Part shown: in pieces, positions 1-8,686 of the stretch | How the letters are laid out: each line of letters starts with the position of its first letter | Position numbering within the stretch: the first letter of the stretch is position 1 | From: an uncultured Bacteroidota bacterium | GTDB lineage: Bacteria; Bacteroidota; Bacteroidia; Flavobacteriales; Flavobacteriaceae | Direction: 5' to 3' | Length of the DNA stretch: 64,000 nt | NCBI GenBank assembly: GCA_902626585.1 | Contig: CACOGA010000007.1 | Location: 28,665-92,664 of the forward strand | The notes under the pieces: generated by a model | What the model saw: the letters and a program-made list of their open reading frames with translations, nothing else | Told to the model about the DNA's origin: nothing | Databases searched by the model: none | Program-made: the position numbers and the translations under genes

Positions 1-722
1 TGGTTATCACCCGTTGCTTTTACAATTATTAGTTCAGCATTTCCTCCAAGAGATGCAATTCCAGTTGAGTTATTTATTTCAGCGGTTGCCAACCCCGAAC
101 AGTGGGTTCCATGTGACCAGGATGAACTTTGGTTGTATGTTTGAGGTGGTGTGGCATCATCATCATTATCAGAAACATCCCTTTGCTTAAATACATTTAG
201 ATCTAAGTGGTCAGAAGGTGCACCGTTATCAATAATCGCAATTTTTATACTTTGACTTCCTGTTGAAATATCCCATGCAAGTTCTGAATTAACTTGAGTA
301 TGATACCACTTATTAGTGCCATTGTGATATGTGTCATCTGGCACAAACGTGGTTTTATAAATGGGTTCTTTTTCCACATATTCTAATATTTCAAGTTTAT
401 TTAGCTTATCTAAAATCAGCTCAATCTTATCAAAGTCTGAAAATTTTACCCGGTAAATTTTTTGAAGTTCTCTTTTGCCTGAAAAGTAACTTGGCCTCTC
501 AAAACTTAGTACATTTATATCCTTAAAAATTTCTTTAAAAATCGGGTAATCATTTATATCAACTATAATTCCAATTTCATCTGATGTTTTAACAATATCA
601 TTATTATTAACTTCAATAAATTCTTTCAGCTTAAATATTATTGTACCATCTAAAAAATCATTATTTATTGTTTGAGTAAACAAAAAATTACAGGATAATA
701 ATAATGTAAATAATTTTTTCAT
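1..722 (-). CDS. S8 family (subtilisin-like) serine peptidase, C-terminal part outside the window
   Basis: The first 240 or so residues of a secreted subtilase are visible; the gene runs off the left edge. Residues 1-18 form a signal peptide (MKKLFTLLLS...). The catalytic Asp is about residue 165 in IAIIDNG and the catalytic His about residue 204 in HGTHCSG; the Ser motif must lie beyond base 1. About 140 residues between signal and Asp fit an I9-type propeptide. The ATG overlaps the TGA of the upstream lipoprotein gene by four bases (ATGA), so the two are translationally coupled. Likely an exported protease; a C-terminal sorting domain cannot be checked here. Confidence 0.9.
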   Translation of the reverse strand, partial: MKKLFTLLLSCNFLFTQTINNDFLDGTIIFKLKEFIEVNNNDIVKTSDEIGIIVDINDYPIFKEIFKDINVLSFERPSYFSGKRELQKIYRVKFSDFDKIELILDKLNKLEILEYVEKEPIYKTTFVPDDTYHNGTNKWYHTQVNSELAWDISTGSQSIKIAIIDNGAPSDHLDLNVFKQRDVSDNDDDATPPQTYNQSSSWSHGTHCSGLATAEINNSTGIASLGGNAELIIVKATGDN

Positions 723-1114
723 TTTTTTAATTTTATAACAATTGCTCCGCCTCTTCCCATGCCTCCATATCGGTTTGTGGCGGCTAGAGATCTTAATATT
801 GTAATGCTTTTTACCTGTTGTGGATCGATGTATGAAGGAAACTCTGTTTGAATGGAGCCATCAATATCATATATTGCATAAGCTTGATAATTTATCGACA
901 AACTACCTCCTCTCACAAGAATTCTTGGACTTGCATTAGCTACATTATCTCCAACCACGGTTATCCCCGGAAATTTGCCTACAATAACATCCAAAAGAGT
1001 TGTTGCCGCTGGAGATATTGTTATTGATGCCGAAGGTTTAGACATTTTATTATTTTGTGTTCCACATGAGCAAAAAATAATAATTGTTATTACTTGTAGG
1101 TATTTAATTATACT
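719..1114 (-). CDS. Small lipoprotein consisting of a TonB-dependent receptor plug-like domain
   Basis: A 131-residue protein from the ATG at 1114; an earlier in-frame start at 1162 would add a charged extension before the signal peptide and is less likely. Residues 1-18 are a lipoprotein signal ending in a Cys (IIFCSCGTQ). The remainder resembles the plug domain of TonB-dependent receptors: LLDVIVGKFPGITV, PRILVRGG, then VKSITILR and RYGGMGRGGAIVI, the usual end of a plug. No barrel follows; the gene stops and overlaps the subtilase start by four bases. It could be a receptor-derived ligand or protein-binding lipoprotein working with the protease; function unknown. Confidence 0.7.
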   Translation of the reverse strand, partial: SIIKYLQVITIIIFCSCGTQNNKMSKPSASITISPAATTLLDVIVGKFPGITVVGDNVANASPRILVRGGSLSINYQAYAIYDIDGSIQTEFPSYIDPQQVKSITILRSLAATNRYGGMGRGGAIVIKLKK

Positions 1115-1196
1115 CATCACTAATAGCGAACAAACCTTATGCCAGTCTTTAATATAATACAAACAATAACAGGTTTAATTTAATTATTAAATGCAT

Positions 1197-1204
1197 TATC
1201 TTTG
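1197..1204 (+). promoter_or_regulatory. -7 promoter box of the endonuclease I gene
   Basis: TATCTTTG matches the Bacteroidota -7 consensus TAnnTTTG exactly. It ends only 5 bases before the ATG at 1210, so the transcript probably starts at or next to the start codon (leaderless). Confidence 0.6.
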
Positions 1205-1209
1205 GTGTA

Positions 1210-2340
1210 ATGAGATATTTATTGATCTTATTTGTTGTTTTAGCTTTTAATGCTAATGCCCAATCTGATTTTGGATCATCATTTAATCCAACATATGGGA
1301 TAGTACAACCAAATATACCCCAAGATTACTATCAGGAAGCAAACGGAAAATCTTCAGACAACTTAAAGGAGGCATTGCATCAAATCATTTCAAATCATTC
1401 CGTCTTTCCTTACACATCATCATCAACAGACACTTGGGATATATTACAATTGTCAGATCAAGACCCAGAAAATCACGAAAATATGATACTCGTATATACT
1501 GGTCGTTCTCAGGACAAAGGGTATCGAGATGGTTCGGGTAACTATTCCCAGTATGAAAATGGAAATGGTACTCAAAGTAATTCATGGAACAGAGAACATG
1601 TTTGGCCCAAATCTCACGGATTTCCAAATGAAGATGATAATGCATACACTGATGTTCATAATTTAAAGCCTTCAGATCGATCTGTTAACAGCTCAAGAGG
1701 AACAAAGGATTATGATTATGGTGGAAGTCAGCATTCAGAGGCTACTGAATGTTTGACAGACTCTGATAGCTGGGAGCCATCAGATTCTGTCAAAGGGGAT
1801 ATTGCTAGGATTTTGTTTTACATGGTGGTTAGATATGATCCAGGATACGATCACAACAACAATCCTTTTGATTTAGAGCTTGTTGATTATACAACTCCAA
1901 ATAACAATGATCCAATATTGGGTAAATTATCCTCTTTAATCCAATGGCATTATGATGACCCAGTTGATGACTTTGAAATTAATAGAAATGAAATTATTTA
2001 TGGATTTCAAGAAAATAGAAATCCGTTCATAGACCATCCAAATCTTGTTGGTTTTTTATGGGGAGAAAATATCGGAGAAAATTGGAATGAGAATTTAGGA
2101 TTGCAAAATAATTTGACTAAAAACACGATTATTTATCCAAATCCTACAATGGGTGTTTTAAACTTTGGTGAAATATTAGTGAATAATAGAATTCAAATTT
2201 TCTCTTCCGAGGGAGTTAAGGTTTATGACAAATTAATTACTAATTCAAATTCAATTAATTTAGATTTAAAATCTGGGTTCTATCTCCTAAAAATGTCCGA
2301 TAATTCAAGGGTTTTAAACCACAAAATTATAATTAAATAA
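1210..2340 (+). CDS. Secreted endonuclease I family nuclease with T9SS sorting domain
   Basis: 376 residues: signal peptide (1-17, ending NANAQ), an endonuclease I (PF04231) domain at about 45-270, and a C-terminal type A sorting domain at about 300-376 (IIYPNPTMGVLNF... GFYLLKMSD...KIIIK). The nuclease signature NREHVWPKSHG and HNLKPSDRSVNSSRG is intact, giving the His/Asn metal-binding active site of this beta-beta-alpha-metal family. It should cleave extracellular DNA or RNA, after export by the type 9 system, for nutrient (phosphate/nucleoside) scavenging. Its own promoter box lies at 1197; the next gene follows with no spacer. Confidence 0.92.
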   Translation: MRYLLILFVVLAFNANAQSDFGSSFNPTYGIVQPNIPQDYYQEANGKSSDNLKEALHQIISNHSVFPYTSSSTDTWDILQLSDQDPENHENMILVYTGRSQDKGYRDGSGNYSQYENGNGTQSNSWNREHVWPKSHGFPNEDDNAYTDVHNLKPSDRSVNSSRGTKDYDYGGSQHSEATECLTDSDSWEPSDSVKGDIARILFYMVVRYDPGYDHNNNPFDLELVDYTTPNNNDPILGKLSSLIQWHYDDPVDDFEINRNEIIYGFQENRNPFIDHPNLVGFLWGENIGENWNENLGLQNNLTKNTIIYPNPTMGVLNFGEILVNNRIQIFSSEGVKVYDKLITNSNSINLDLKSGFYLLKMSDNSRVLNHKIIIK

Positions 2341-3276
2341 ATGAATTTAGCTTTAATTTTTTTAGGATTTTTTTTGCTAGTTATTGGAGGTGAATTCATT
2401 GTTAGAGCATCAGTAGCCCTATCCCTAAGGTTTAATATTTCAAAGTTTGTGATTGGAATGACAGTTGTTTCTTTTGCAACTTCCTTGCCTGAACTAATAG
2501 TAAGTATTAACGCAGCTTTAAATAACTCTCCATCTATTGCCATAAATAATGTGGTAGGTTCAAACATAGCTAATATCGGACTTGTTTTAGCTTTAATAGC
2601 GTTACTTAGTAATATATCAGTTAATGAAAAATCATTTAGAAGAGATTGGTCGTGGATGTTTTTTCTTTCAATTATGTTATGGCTATTTATAATTACGGAT
2701 AATGAATTGGACGGTTTTGAAGGTTTTTTGCTAATTACATTTTTGGTGAATTTTGTATATAACGTTTTAAAAAAATCTGATTCTGTTGAATTATTAAATG
2801 ATGTTGATGATAAACTTAAGCTAACCTCAAATTTTAAAATCTTGGTATGGTTATTTATTTCGTCACTAACCCTCTATTTCGGAGCTGAATTCCTGGTCGA
2901 TGGTGCTGTTAAATTCGCTAATCAAATTAATATAAGCGAGGCAGTTATCTCAGTTTCGATTGTGGCGATTGGAACCAGTATTCCAGAATTGGCAGCTTCT
3001 TTAGTAGCAATTGCAAAAAACGAAAAGGGTATTTCCGTGGGAAATTTAATAGGTTCAAATATTTTCAATATCGGATCCGTGTTAGGAATTACAGCAATAA
3101 TTAAAGATATACCTATTGCTCAAGAAATAATCGAACGAGATATTATATGGATGATAGTCTTCACTGTGTTAATCATGGTTTTAGCTGTTTTACCAGAGAA
3201 AAATAAGATTTCAAAATATAAGGGTCTTATTATGCTTCTAGGATACTTCGTTTTCATATTTCTAGCATTTGCATAA
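2341..3276 (+). CDS. Calcium/sodium antiporter (CaCA family, YrbG-like)
   Basis: 311 residues with about ten membrane segments and the two inverted alpha repeats of the cation/Ca2+ exchanger superfamily: first ATSLPELIVSINAA and NVVGSNIANIG, second GTSIPELAASLVA and NLIGSNIFNIG. The Glu/Ser/Asn residues of these repeats bind the cations. It is an inner-membrane exchanger expelling Ca2+ in return for Na+ (or H+), typical of marine bacteria. The ATG directly follows the stop codon of the nuclease gene (TAAATG), so it is probably co-transcribed. It ends at a shared bidirectional terminator. Confidence 0.92.
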   Translation: MNLALIFLGFFLLVIGGEFIVRASVALSLRFNISKFVIGMTVVSFATSLPELIVSINAALNNSPSIAINNVVGSNIANIGLVLALIALLSNISVNEKSFRRDWSWMFFLSIMLWLFIITDNELDGFEGFLLITFLVNFVYNVLKKSDSVELLNDVDDKLKLTSNFKILVWLFISSLTLYFGAEFLVDGAVKFANQINISEAVISVSIVAIGTSIPELAASLVAIAKNEKGISVGNLIGSNIFNIGSVLGITAIIKDIPIAQEIIERDIIWMIVFTVLIMVLAVLPEKNKISKYKGLIMLLGYFVFIFLAFA

Positions 3277-3308
3277 AAAAAAGGAATTATTTTCATAATT
3301 CCTTTTTT
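3275..3308. terminator. Bidirectional intrinsic terminator between the exchanger gene and glnA
   Basis: An 8-bp perfect stem (GGAATTAT / ATAATTCC, 3283-3290 and 3295-3302) with a TTTC loop is flanked by eight A on the left and six T on the right, so it can stop transcription from both sides between two convergent genes. Confidence 0.85.
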
Positions 3309-3325
3309 AAAAAATTGAATTTAAA

Positions 3326-4330
3326 CTATGCAGATTTTACAGTCTTTATAATTCGGGCAGCAATTTTATACGGATCGGCATTTGACGCAGGACGTCTATC
3401 CTCAAGCCAACCTTTATAACCCTTCTCAACGGTTATAATGGGAATTCTAATCGATGCACCTCTGTCAGAAACTCCATAACTAAACTGATCAATAGATTGA
3501 GTCTCATGAAGACCTGTTAATCTTTGTTCATTATATGCGCCATAAACAGCTATGTGTTCGTCTACCACTGGTCTAAAAGCTTCACATATTTTTTCATATG
3601 TTTCTTTTGAACCACATGTTCTTAAAGTATTATTAGAGAAATTTGCATGCATGCCAGATCCGTTCCAATCACCCTTGATTGGTTTAGGGTGATATTCAAT
3701 ATAGTAACCGTAATCTTCAGTTAGCCTGTCGAGAATATACCTAGCCACCCATAATTGGTCACCAGCGTTCTTAGCACCCTTTCCAAATACCTGAAATTCC
3801 CATTGTCCACAAGCTACTTCTTGATTAATTCCTTCAATATTAATTCCTGCAGCGAGGCAAATATCAGCATGATCCTCAACAAGTTGTCTGCCGTGTGTAT
3901 TTTTTCCTCCTACTGAACAATAATATAACCCTTGAGGACCTGGGTATCCACCTGGTGGAAAGCCTAGGGGTAAGTCTGTATCTGTGTCCATTATGAAATA
4001 TTCTTGTTCAAATCCAAACCAAAAATCATTATCGTCATCATCAATAGTTGCTCTACCATTGGAGACATGTGGAGAACCATCAGGGTTCATAACTTCTGTC
4101 ATGACAAGAAAACCATTTTCCCTTGTGGGATCCGGGAAAATTGCAACAGGCTTCAACAGGCAATCTGATGAACCTCCTTCTGCCTGCTGAGTGGAACTTC
4201 CATCAAATGCCCACACTGGGCAACTTTCTAGTTTTCCGTCAAAATCTTTCAAGATTTTTGTTTTACTACGCATGTTTTGCGTAGGAACATATCCGTCAAG
4301 CCAGATATATTCTAATTTTGCTGTACTCAT
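3326..4330 (-). CDS. glnA: Glutamine synthetase, eukaryote-like type II
   Basis: 334 residues, the length of the short type II enzyme and far below the 470 or so residues of type I. It makes glutamine from glutamate, ammonia and ATP in the cytoplasm. N-terminal beta-grasp domain about 1-85 (YIWLDGY, CPVWAFDGSST), then the catalytic domain with the metal-binding Glu in FGFEQEYFI, substrate motifs NQEVACGQWEFQ, GDWNGSGMHANFS and DRGASIRIP. It faces a convergent neighbour across a terminator. No adjacent PII or transporter gene is present. The 270-base region upstream holds no exact promoter box on its strand. Confidence 0.95.
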   Translation of the reverse strand: MSTAKLEYIWLDGYVPTQNMRSKTKILKDFDGKLESCPVWAFDGSSTQQAEGGSSDCLLKPVAIFPDPTRENGFLVMTEVMNPDGSPHVSNGRATIDDDDNDFWFGFEQEYFIMDTDTDLPLGFPPGGYPGPQGLYYCSVGGKNTHGRQLVEDHADICLAAGINIEGINQEVACGQWEFQVFGKGAKNAGDQLWVARYILDRLTEDYGYYIEYHPKPIKGDWNGSGMHANFSNNTLRTCGSKETYEKICEAFRPVVDEHIAVYGAYNEQRLTGLHETQSIDQFSYGVSDRGASIRIPIITVEKGYKGWLEDRRPASNADPYKIAARIIKTVKSA

Positions 4331-4600
4331 TTTAATTTTCTATTAGTTAATTACCGATTTTAAAGATTGCATAATATATCAATAAATTTGAAATTCATTA
4401 AATATTTTTTTCTGCTTTTGAAATATATTTATAAACATTTCAACCAAAACAATTTGTTCATATGAATAATGTAATTTTTGCCGATTACAACACCTTATTG
4501 TTAATAACATAATTTTCTTTTTTACTATTTTAATAATCTTAGTAGTCCCTACACTAAATTTTTTGTCTTTTCTTTAATACTTTTGTGGTCAAGTTACACA
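4331..4600. other. Divergent intergenic region glnA / purM
   Basis: 270 AT-rich bases between the divergent starts of glnA and purM. I see the purM promoter box near the right end, but no convincing open frame, hairpin or operator. Confidence 0.5.
4578..4585 (+). promoter_or_regulatory. -7 promoter box of purM
   Basis: TACTTTTG is an exact TAnnTTTG box, 15 bases before the ATG at 4601. It contains the alternative TTG start at 4583, which argues for the later ATG. Confidence 0.55.
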
Positions 4601-5785
4601 ATGATAAATTCAAAAACATCCGACAAATACATGAAGCGAGGGGTATCAGCTTCCAAAGAGGATGTACACAATGCAATTAAAAATTTAGACAAAGGACTTT
4701 TTCCAAAAGCCTTCTGTAAAATTGTTCCAGATTTTTTAACGGGAAGCCAACAGCATTGTATAGTTATGCACGCTGATGGTGCTGGTACAAAAAGTTCATT
4801 GGCATACATGTATTGGAAAGAAACTGGTGATCTATCGGTTTGGAAGGGAATTGCCCAGGATGCTCTAATTATGAATATTGATGATCTTATTTGTGTCGGG
4901 GCTACCGATAACATTATGCTTTCATCTACAATTGGAAGAAATAAAAATAAAATTCCGGGTAATGTAATATCCGCCATAATTAATGGTACTAAAGAATTAG
5001 TCGACGATTTGCAAAAGTATGACATTAATATTCACATGACTGGTGGAGAAACCGCTGATGTTGGTGATCTTGTCAGAACTATTATTGTCGACAGTACCGT
5101 TGTTGGAAGAATAAAAAAAGACGAAGTAATTGATAATTCTAAGATTTCTAGTGGAAATGTAATCATTGGATTATCATCATATGGAAAATCAACATATGAG
5201 TTAGAATATAACAGCGGAATTGGCAGTAACGGACTAACATCTGCTAGACACGATGTATTTAACAAGATTTTAGCCGAAAAATACCCTGAAAGCTACGATC
5301 CTGACATTCCAGAGGACCTAGTTTACTCTGGAACAAGACAATTAACCGAAAAGTTGACTGAGATTGATATAGATGCCGGAAAATTGGTTTTATCTCCCAC
5401 CAGAACCTATGCACCAGTTATTAAAGACATTATCAAATCGGTTGGCAACAAAAATATAAATGGAATTATTCATTGCAGTGGTGGGGCTCAAACTAAAATA
5501 CTTCACTTCTTGGATGATAATTTACATGTTATAAAAGATAACATGTTTGAGGTTCCATATTTATTTAAATTAATACAAAAGGAATCAAAAACTAGCTGGG
5601 AAGAGATGTATAAGGTGTTTAATTGTGGGCATCGAATGGAATTATATATTGAACCACGATTTGCTGATGAAATAATCAGTATTTCAAATTCTTATAATAT
5701 AGAAGCAAAAATTATAGGTAAGGTTGTAGGTTCAGACGAAAAAAAACTCAGTATAAAGTCAGAATATGGGGAGTTTAATTATTAA
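4601..5785 (+). CDS. purM: Phosphoribosylformylglycinamidine cyclo-ligase (AIR synthase)
   Basis: 394 residues from the ATG at 4601. PurM closes the imidazole ring of AIR from FGAM using ATP, step five of purine synthesis. Visible PurM features are KRGVSASKEDVH near the N-terminus, HADGAGTKSSLA, the ATP-binding DALIMNIDDLICVGA, MTGGETADVGD, and GLTSARHDV. The 390-residue length is typical of the Bacteroidota form and longer than the 345-residue E. coli enzyme. It heads a run with prfA, pyrF and a hydrolase gene on the same strand, spaced 28, 0 and -4 bases apart, so probably one operon. Confidence 0.93.
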   Translation: MINSKTSDKYMKRGVSASKEDVHNAIKNLDKGLFPKAFCKIVPDFLTGSQQHCIVMHADGAGTKSSLAYMYWKETGDLSVWKGIAQDALIMNIDDLICVGATDNIMLSSTIGRNKNKIPGNVISAIINGTKELVDDLQKYDINIHMTGGETADVGDLVRTIIVDSTVVGRIKKDEVIDNSKISSGNVIIGLSSYGKSTYELEYNSGIGSNGLTSARHDVFNKILAEKYPESYDPDIPEDLVYSGTRQLTEKLTEIDIDAGKLVLSPTRTYAPVIKDIIKSVGNKNINGIIHCSGGAQTKILHFLDDNLHVIKDNMFEVPYLFKLIQKESKTSWEEMYKVFNCGHRMELYIEPRFADEIISISNSYNIEAKIIGKVVGSDEKKLSIKSEYGEFNY

Positions 5786-5813
5786 ATTAGAAAAGTCCTG
5801 AAAAAATAAAGCA

Positions 5814-6881
5814 GTGCTAGAAAAGTTAAAATTAATTGAAAATAGATTTTCGGAATTGGGTGAGTTAATTATTCAGCCTGATATCATCTCTGACCAAAAA
5901 AAATATATTCAGATTTCCAAAGAATATAAAGACACAAAAAAAATTATTGATAAGGGTGAAATTTATAGAAACCTGTTGGCTAATAAATCTGAAGCACAGG
6001 ATATAATTTCTGTTGAGAAAGACGATGAAATGATTGAAATGGCCAAAATGCAACTTGAAGAAGTTGAAAACGAGCTGCCCAAAATCGAGGAAGAACTTAA
6101 AGTTTTATTAATTCCTAAAGACCCCGATGATTCAAAAAATGTGGTTGTAGAAATAAGGGCTGGTACCGGTGGTGATGAGGCAAGTATTTTTGCAGGTGAT
6201 TTATATAGAATGTATTCTAAATTTTCTGAATCAAAAAATTGGTCGGTTAATTTAGTTGATTTAAATGAAGGTACATCTGGGGGTTATAAAGAAATTATTT
6301 TTGAAGTAAACGGAGAAGATGTTTATGGAAATTTAAAATTTGAAGCTGGTGTTCATAGAGTTCAAAGGGTTCCTCAAACAGAAACCCAAGGAAGGGTACA
6401 TACAAGTGCAGCAACAGTGATTGTCTTACCTGAAGCTGAAGAGTTTGATGTCGAACTTGATATGCAAGATGTTAGAATCGAAAGGACTACCTCAACAGGA
6501 CCTGGAGGCCAGTCTGTAAATACAACTTATTCAGCTATTAAATTACATCACGAGCCAACCGGAATTATTGTAAGTTGCCAAGATCAAAAATCCCAGCATA
6601 AAAATCTTGATAAGGCATTGAAAGTTTTAAGAACACGCCTCTATGAGTTAGAGGTTGAAAAAAGGAGGCAGGCTGATTCTTTAAAAAGAAAAAGTATGGT
6701 ATCTTCAGGTGATAGAAGTGCAAAAATCAGAACATATAATTATCCACAAGGAAGGGTTACAGAGCATAGAATAGGATTAACTTTATACGATTTACCAAAG
6801 ATTATAAATGGTGATATTCAAAAAATCATAGATGAGCTTATGTTAGCTGAAAATTCGGAGATTTTAAAAGCAAATAATTAA
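5814..6881 (+). CDS. prfA: Peptide chain release factor 1
   Basis: 355 residues from a GTG start at 5814, chosen because the family begins MLEKL. RF1 reads UAA and UAG stop codons and releases the peptide. Domain 2 carries the tripeptide PxT codon-recognition motif as PQT ([10 protein letters not shown]), where E. coli has PAT; domain 3 has the universal GGQ in [14 protein letters not shown], whose Gln is methylated in other bacteria. No prmC methylase gene is adjacent. It lies 28 bases after purM and directly abuts pyrF (TAAATG). Confidence 0.95.
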   Translation: MLEKLKLIENRFSELGELIIQPDIISDQKKYIQISKEYKDTKKIIDKGEIYRNLLANKSEAQDIISVEKDDEMIEMAKMQLEEVENELPKIEEELKVLLIPKDPDDSKNVVVEIRAGTGGDEASIFAGDLYRMYSKFSESKNWSVNLVDLNEGTSGGYKEIIFEVNGEDVYGNLKFEAGVHRVQRVPQTETQGRVHTSAATVIVLPEAEEFDVELDMQDVRIERTTSTGPGGQSVNTTYSAIKLHHEPTGIIVSCQDQKSQHKNLDKALKVLRTRLYELEVEKRRQADSLKRKSMVSSGDRSAKIRTYNYPQGRVTEHRIGLTLYDLPKIINGDIQKIIDELMLAENSEILKANN

Positions 6882-7712
6882 ATGAAACCAGAGGATTTAA
6901 TAGCTCAGATAAATAAAAAAGATTCTTTTCTGTGTATTGGTCTTGATACGGATATGAATAAAATTCCAAAATTTTTATTAAGTGAAGATGATCCAATTTT
7001 TTCATTTAATAAGTCAATTATAGACTCTACAAATAAGTACTGTATTGCATACAAAATAAACACAGCATTTTACGAATCCTTAGGAGCCAAGGGATGGACA
7101 TCAATGCAAAAAACAGTCGATTATATTAATAAAAACTTTCCTCAGATATTTACAATCGCTGATGCAAAGAGAGGTGATATCGGAAATACGAGTAAAATGT
7201 ATGCTAAGTCTTTTTTTGGAGAAATGAATTTTGACAGCATTACTGTAAATCCTTACATGGGTTCAGACTCAGTTAAACCATTTTTAGAATTCGAAAATAA
7301 GTTTACAATTATTCTTGGTTTGACATCAAACATCGGAGCAGATGACATCCAGCTTAAAACCACCAATAATGATTTCGTTTTTATGGAAATGATAAAATCA
7401 TGTAGCCTATGGGGAAATCAAAATAATATGATGTTCGTTGTTGGAGCAACAAAATCTGAGTATATTGAAAAAATTAGAAATCTCATTCCAAATCATTTTT
7501 TATTAATTCCAGGAGTTGGAGCACAAGGAGGAGATTTAAAGGAAGTATGCAAATTTGCTCTAAATGATAACATTGGAATCATTGTTAATTCTTCCAGATC
7601 TATTATTTATGCCTCTGTAGATGAAAATTTTGCGATTGAGGCTGCTAAACAGGCTATGATTCTTCAAAATGAAATGAAAGCAATACTTTCGGAAAGAAAA
7701 CAAAATTCATGA
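6882..7712 (+). CDS. pyrF: Orotidine 5'-phosphate decarboxylase (type 2)
   Basis: 276 residues; converts OMP to UMP, the last step of de novo pyrimidine synthesis. Substrate motif FLCIGLDTD near residue 17, the catalytic DAKRGDIGNTS at about 95, and the phosphate-binding PGVGAQGGDL near 210 with NSSRSIIYA after it. The roughly 270-residue length and motif spacing fit the longer PyrF subfamily rather than the 240-residue E. coli type. Begins immediately after the prfA stop and overlaps the next gene by ATGA. Confidence 0.93.
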   Translation: MKPEDLIAQINKKDSFLCIGLDTDMNKIPKFLLSEDDPIFSFNKSIIDSTNKYCIAYKINTAFYESLGAKGWTSMQKTVDYINKNFPQIFTIADAKRGDIGNTSKMYAKSFFGEMNFDSITVNPYMGSDSVKPFLEFENKFTIILGLTSNIGADDIQLKTTNNDFVFMEMIKSCSLWGNQNNMMFVVGATKSEYIEKIRNLIPNHFLLIPGVGAQGGDLKEVCKFALNDNIGIIVNSSRSIIYASVDENFAIEAAKQAMILQNEMKAILSERKQNS

Positions 7713-8626
7713 AATTATCAACTCTTTACTATTTGATATTTTTTTTCTTTTTTTTCTCCCACTCTCAGAATAATAGCAACTCAGATTATGTACAAGTTTT
7801 AGGAATTATTCAAGATGCAGGTTATCCTCACATTGGTTGTGAGAAAGATTGTTGTAAGACGGTTAGTCCAGGAGAATATTTTGTCAGTTGCCTAGGTTTG
7901 GTTGATAAAAAAAATAATAAGAGATATTTGTTTGATGCCACACCAGACATGCATAACCAGTTAAATTTACTCGAGAAATTTCCTGATGGAAATTTAATTG
8001 ATGGTATTTTTCTAACTCATGCTCATATTGGTCACTATACTGGATTAATGTATTTAGGACGTGAGGGGCTAGGTGGTAGTAATGTCAAAGTATATGCCCT
8101 AAAAAAGATGGCTAATTTTCTAAAAAAAAATGGTCCTTGGGAACAGCTTGTAAAATTGAAAAATATTTCGATTCAAACAATATCCAATAAGGACTTTGTA
8201 AAACTTTCAGAAAATATCTTTGTAATCCCTTTAAAGGTCCCCCACAGAGATGAGTATTCTGAAACTGTGGGTTATAAAATAATCGGTAAATCAAAAAAAA
8301 TACTTTTTATTCCTGATATTGATAAATGGGATGAATGGGAGAAAAGTATAATTGACGAGGTGAAACTTGTTGATTATGCTTTTATAGATGGAACTTTTTA
8401 TAATGGATCTGAACTTAATAGGGACATGAGTGAAATACCCCATCCCTCAGTAGAAGAAACACTACAATTATTTTTGGATCAACCAGTCGAGGAGAGAAAT
8501 AAAATCTTTTTTATACACATCAACCACACCAACCCTATTTTAACCAATAAAAATGGTATTGCTGATATAATTGAGAGTTTAGGTTTTAATATCGCTAAAA
8601 GGGGATTAAAATTGACTTTAGATTAG
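7709..8626 (+). CDS. Exported MBL-fold metallo-hydrolase, PqqB-like
   Basis: 305 residues with a very hydrophobic signal peptide (1-19, rich in Phe). The metallo-beta-lactamase metal motif is present as THAHIGHYTG (about residues 104-113), with further ligands probably in VPHRDE and PDIDKWDEWE and the late HINHTNP. A CGCEKDCC-like cysteine cluster (GCEKDCC) lies near residue 45. The closest recognised relatives are the PqqB-like hydrolases, but no other pqq gene is in the window and an exported PqqB is unexpected, so substrate is unknown. Its ATG overlaps the pyrF stop by four bases. Confidence 0.8.
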   Translation: MKLSTLYYLIFFFFFFSHSQNNSNSDYVQVLGIIQDAGYPHIGCEKDCCKTVSPGEYFVSCLGLVDKKNNKRYLFDATPDMHNQLNLLEKFPDGNLIDGIFLTHAHIGHYTGLMYLGREGLGGSNVKVYALKKMANFLKKNGPWEQLVKLKNISIQTISNKDFVKLSENIFVIPLKVPHRDEYSETVGYKIIGKSKKILFIPDIDKWDEWEKSIIDEVKLVDYAFIDGTFYNGSELNRDMSEIPHPSVEETLQLFLDQPVEERNKIFFIHINHTNPILTNKNGIADIIESLGFNIAKRGLKLTLD

Positions 8627-8671
8627 TCTAAAAATGAAAAAACTTATTAGGAATTTTTCTATTTAAGGTTA

Positions 8672-8679
8672 TATCTTTG
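8672..8679 (+). promoter_or_regulatory. -7 promoter box of the DUF4396 gene
   Basis: TATCTTTG fits TAnnTTTG exactly and ends 7 bases before the GTG start at 8687, suggesting a leaderless message with a GTG start. Confidence 0.55.
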
Positions 8680-8686
8680 AATTCAA

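Noticed and set aside
329..526. Open frame on the plus strand near the left edge
   Set aside because: It lies opposite the subtilase gene, whose catalytic motifs prove the minus strand is coding.
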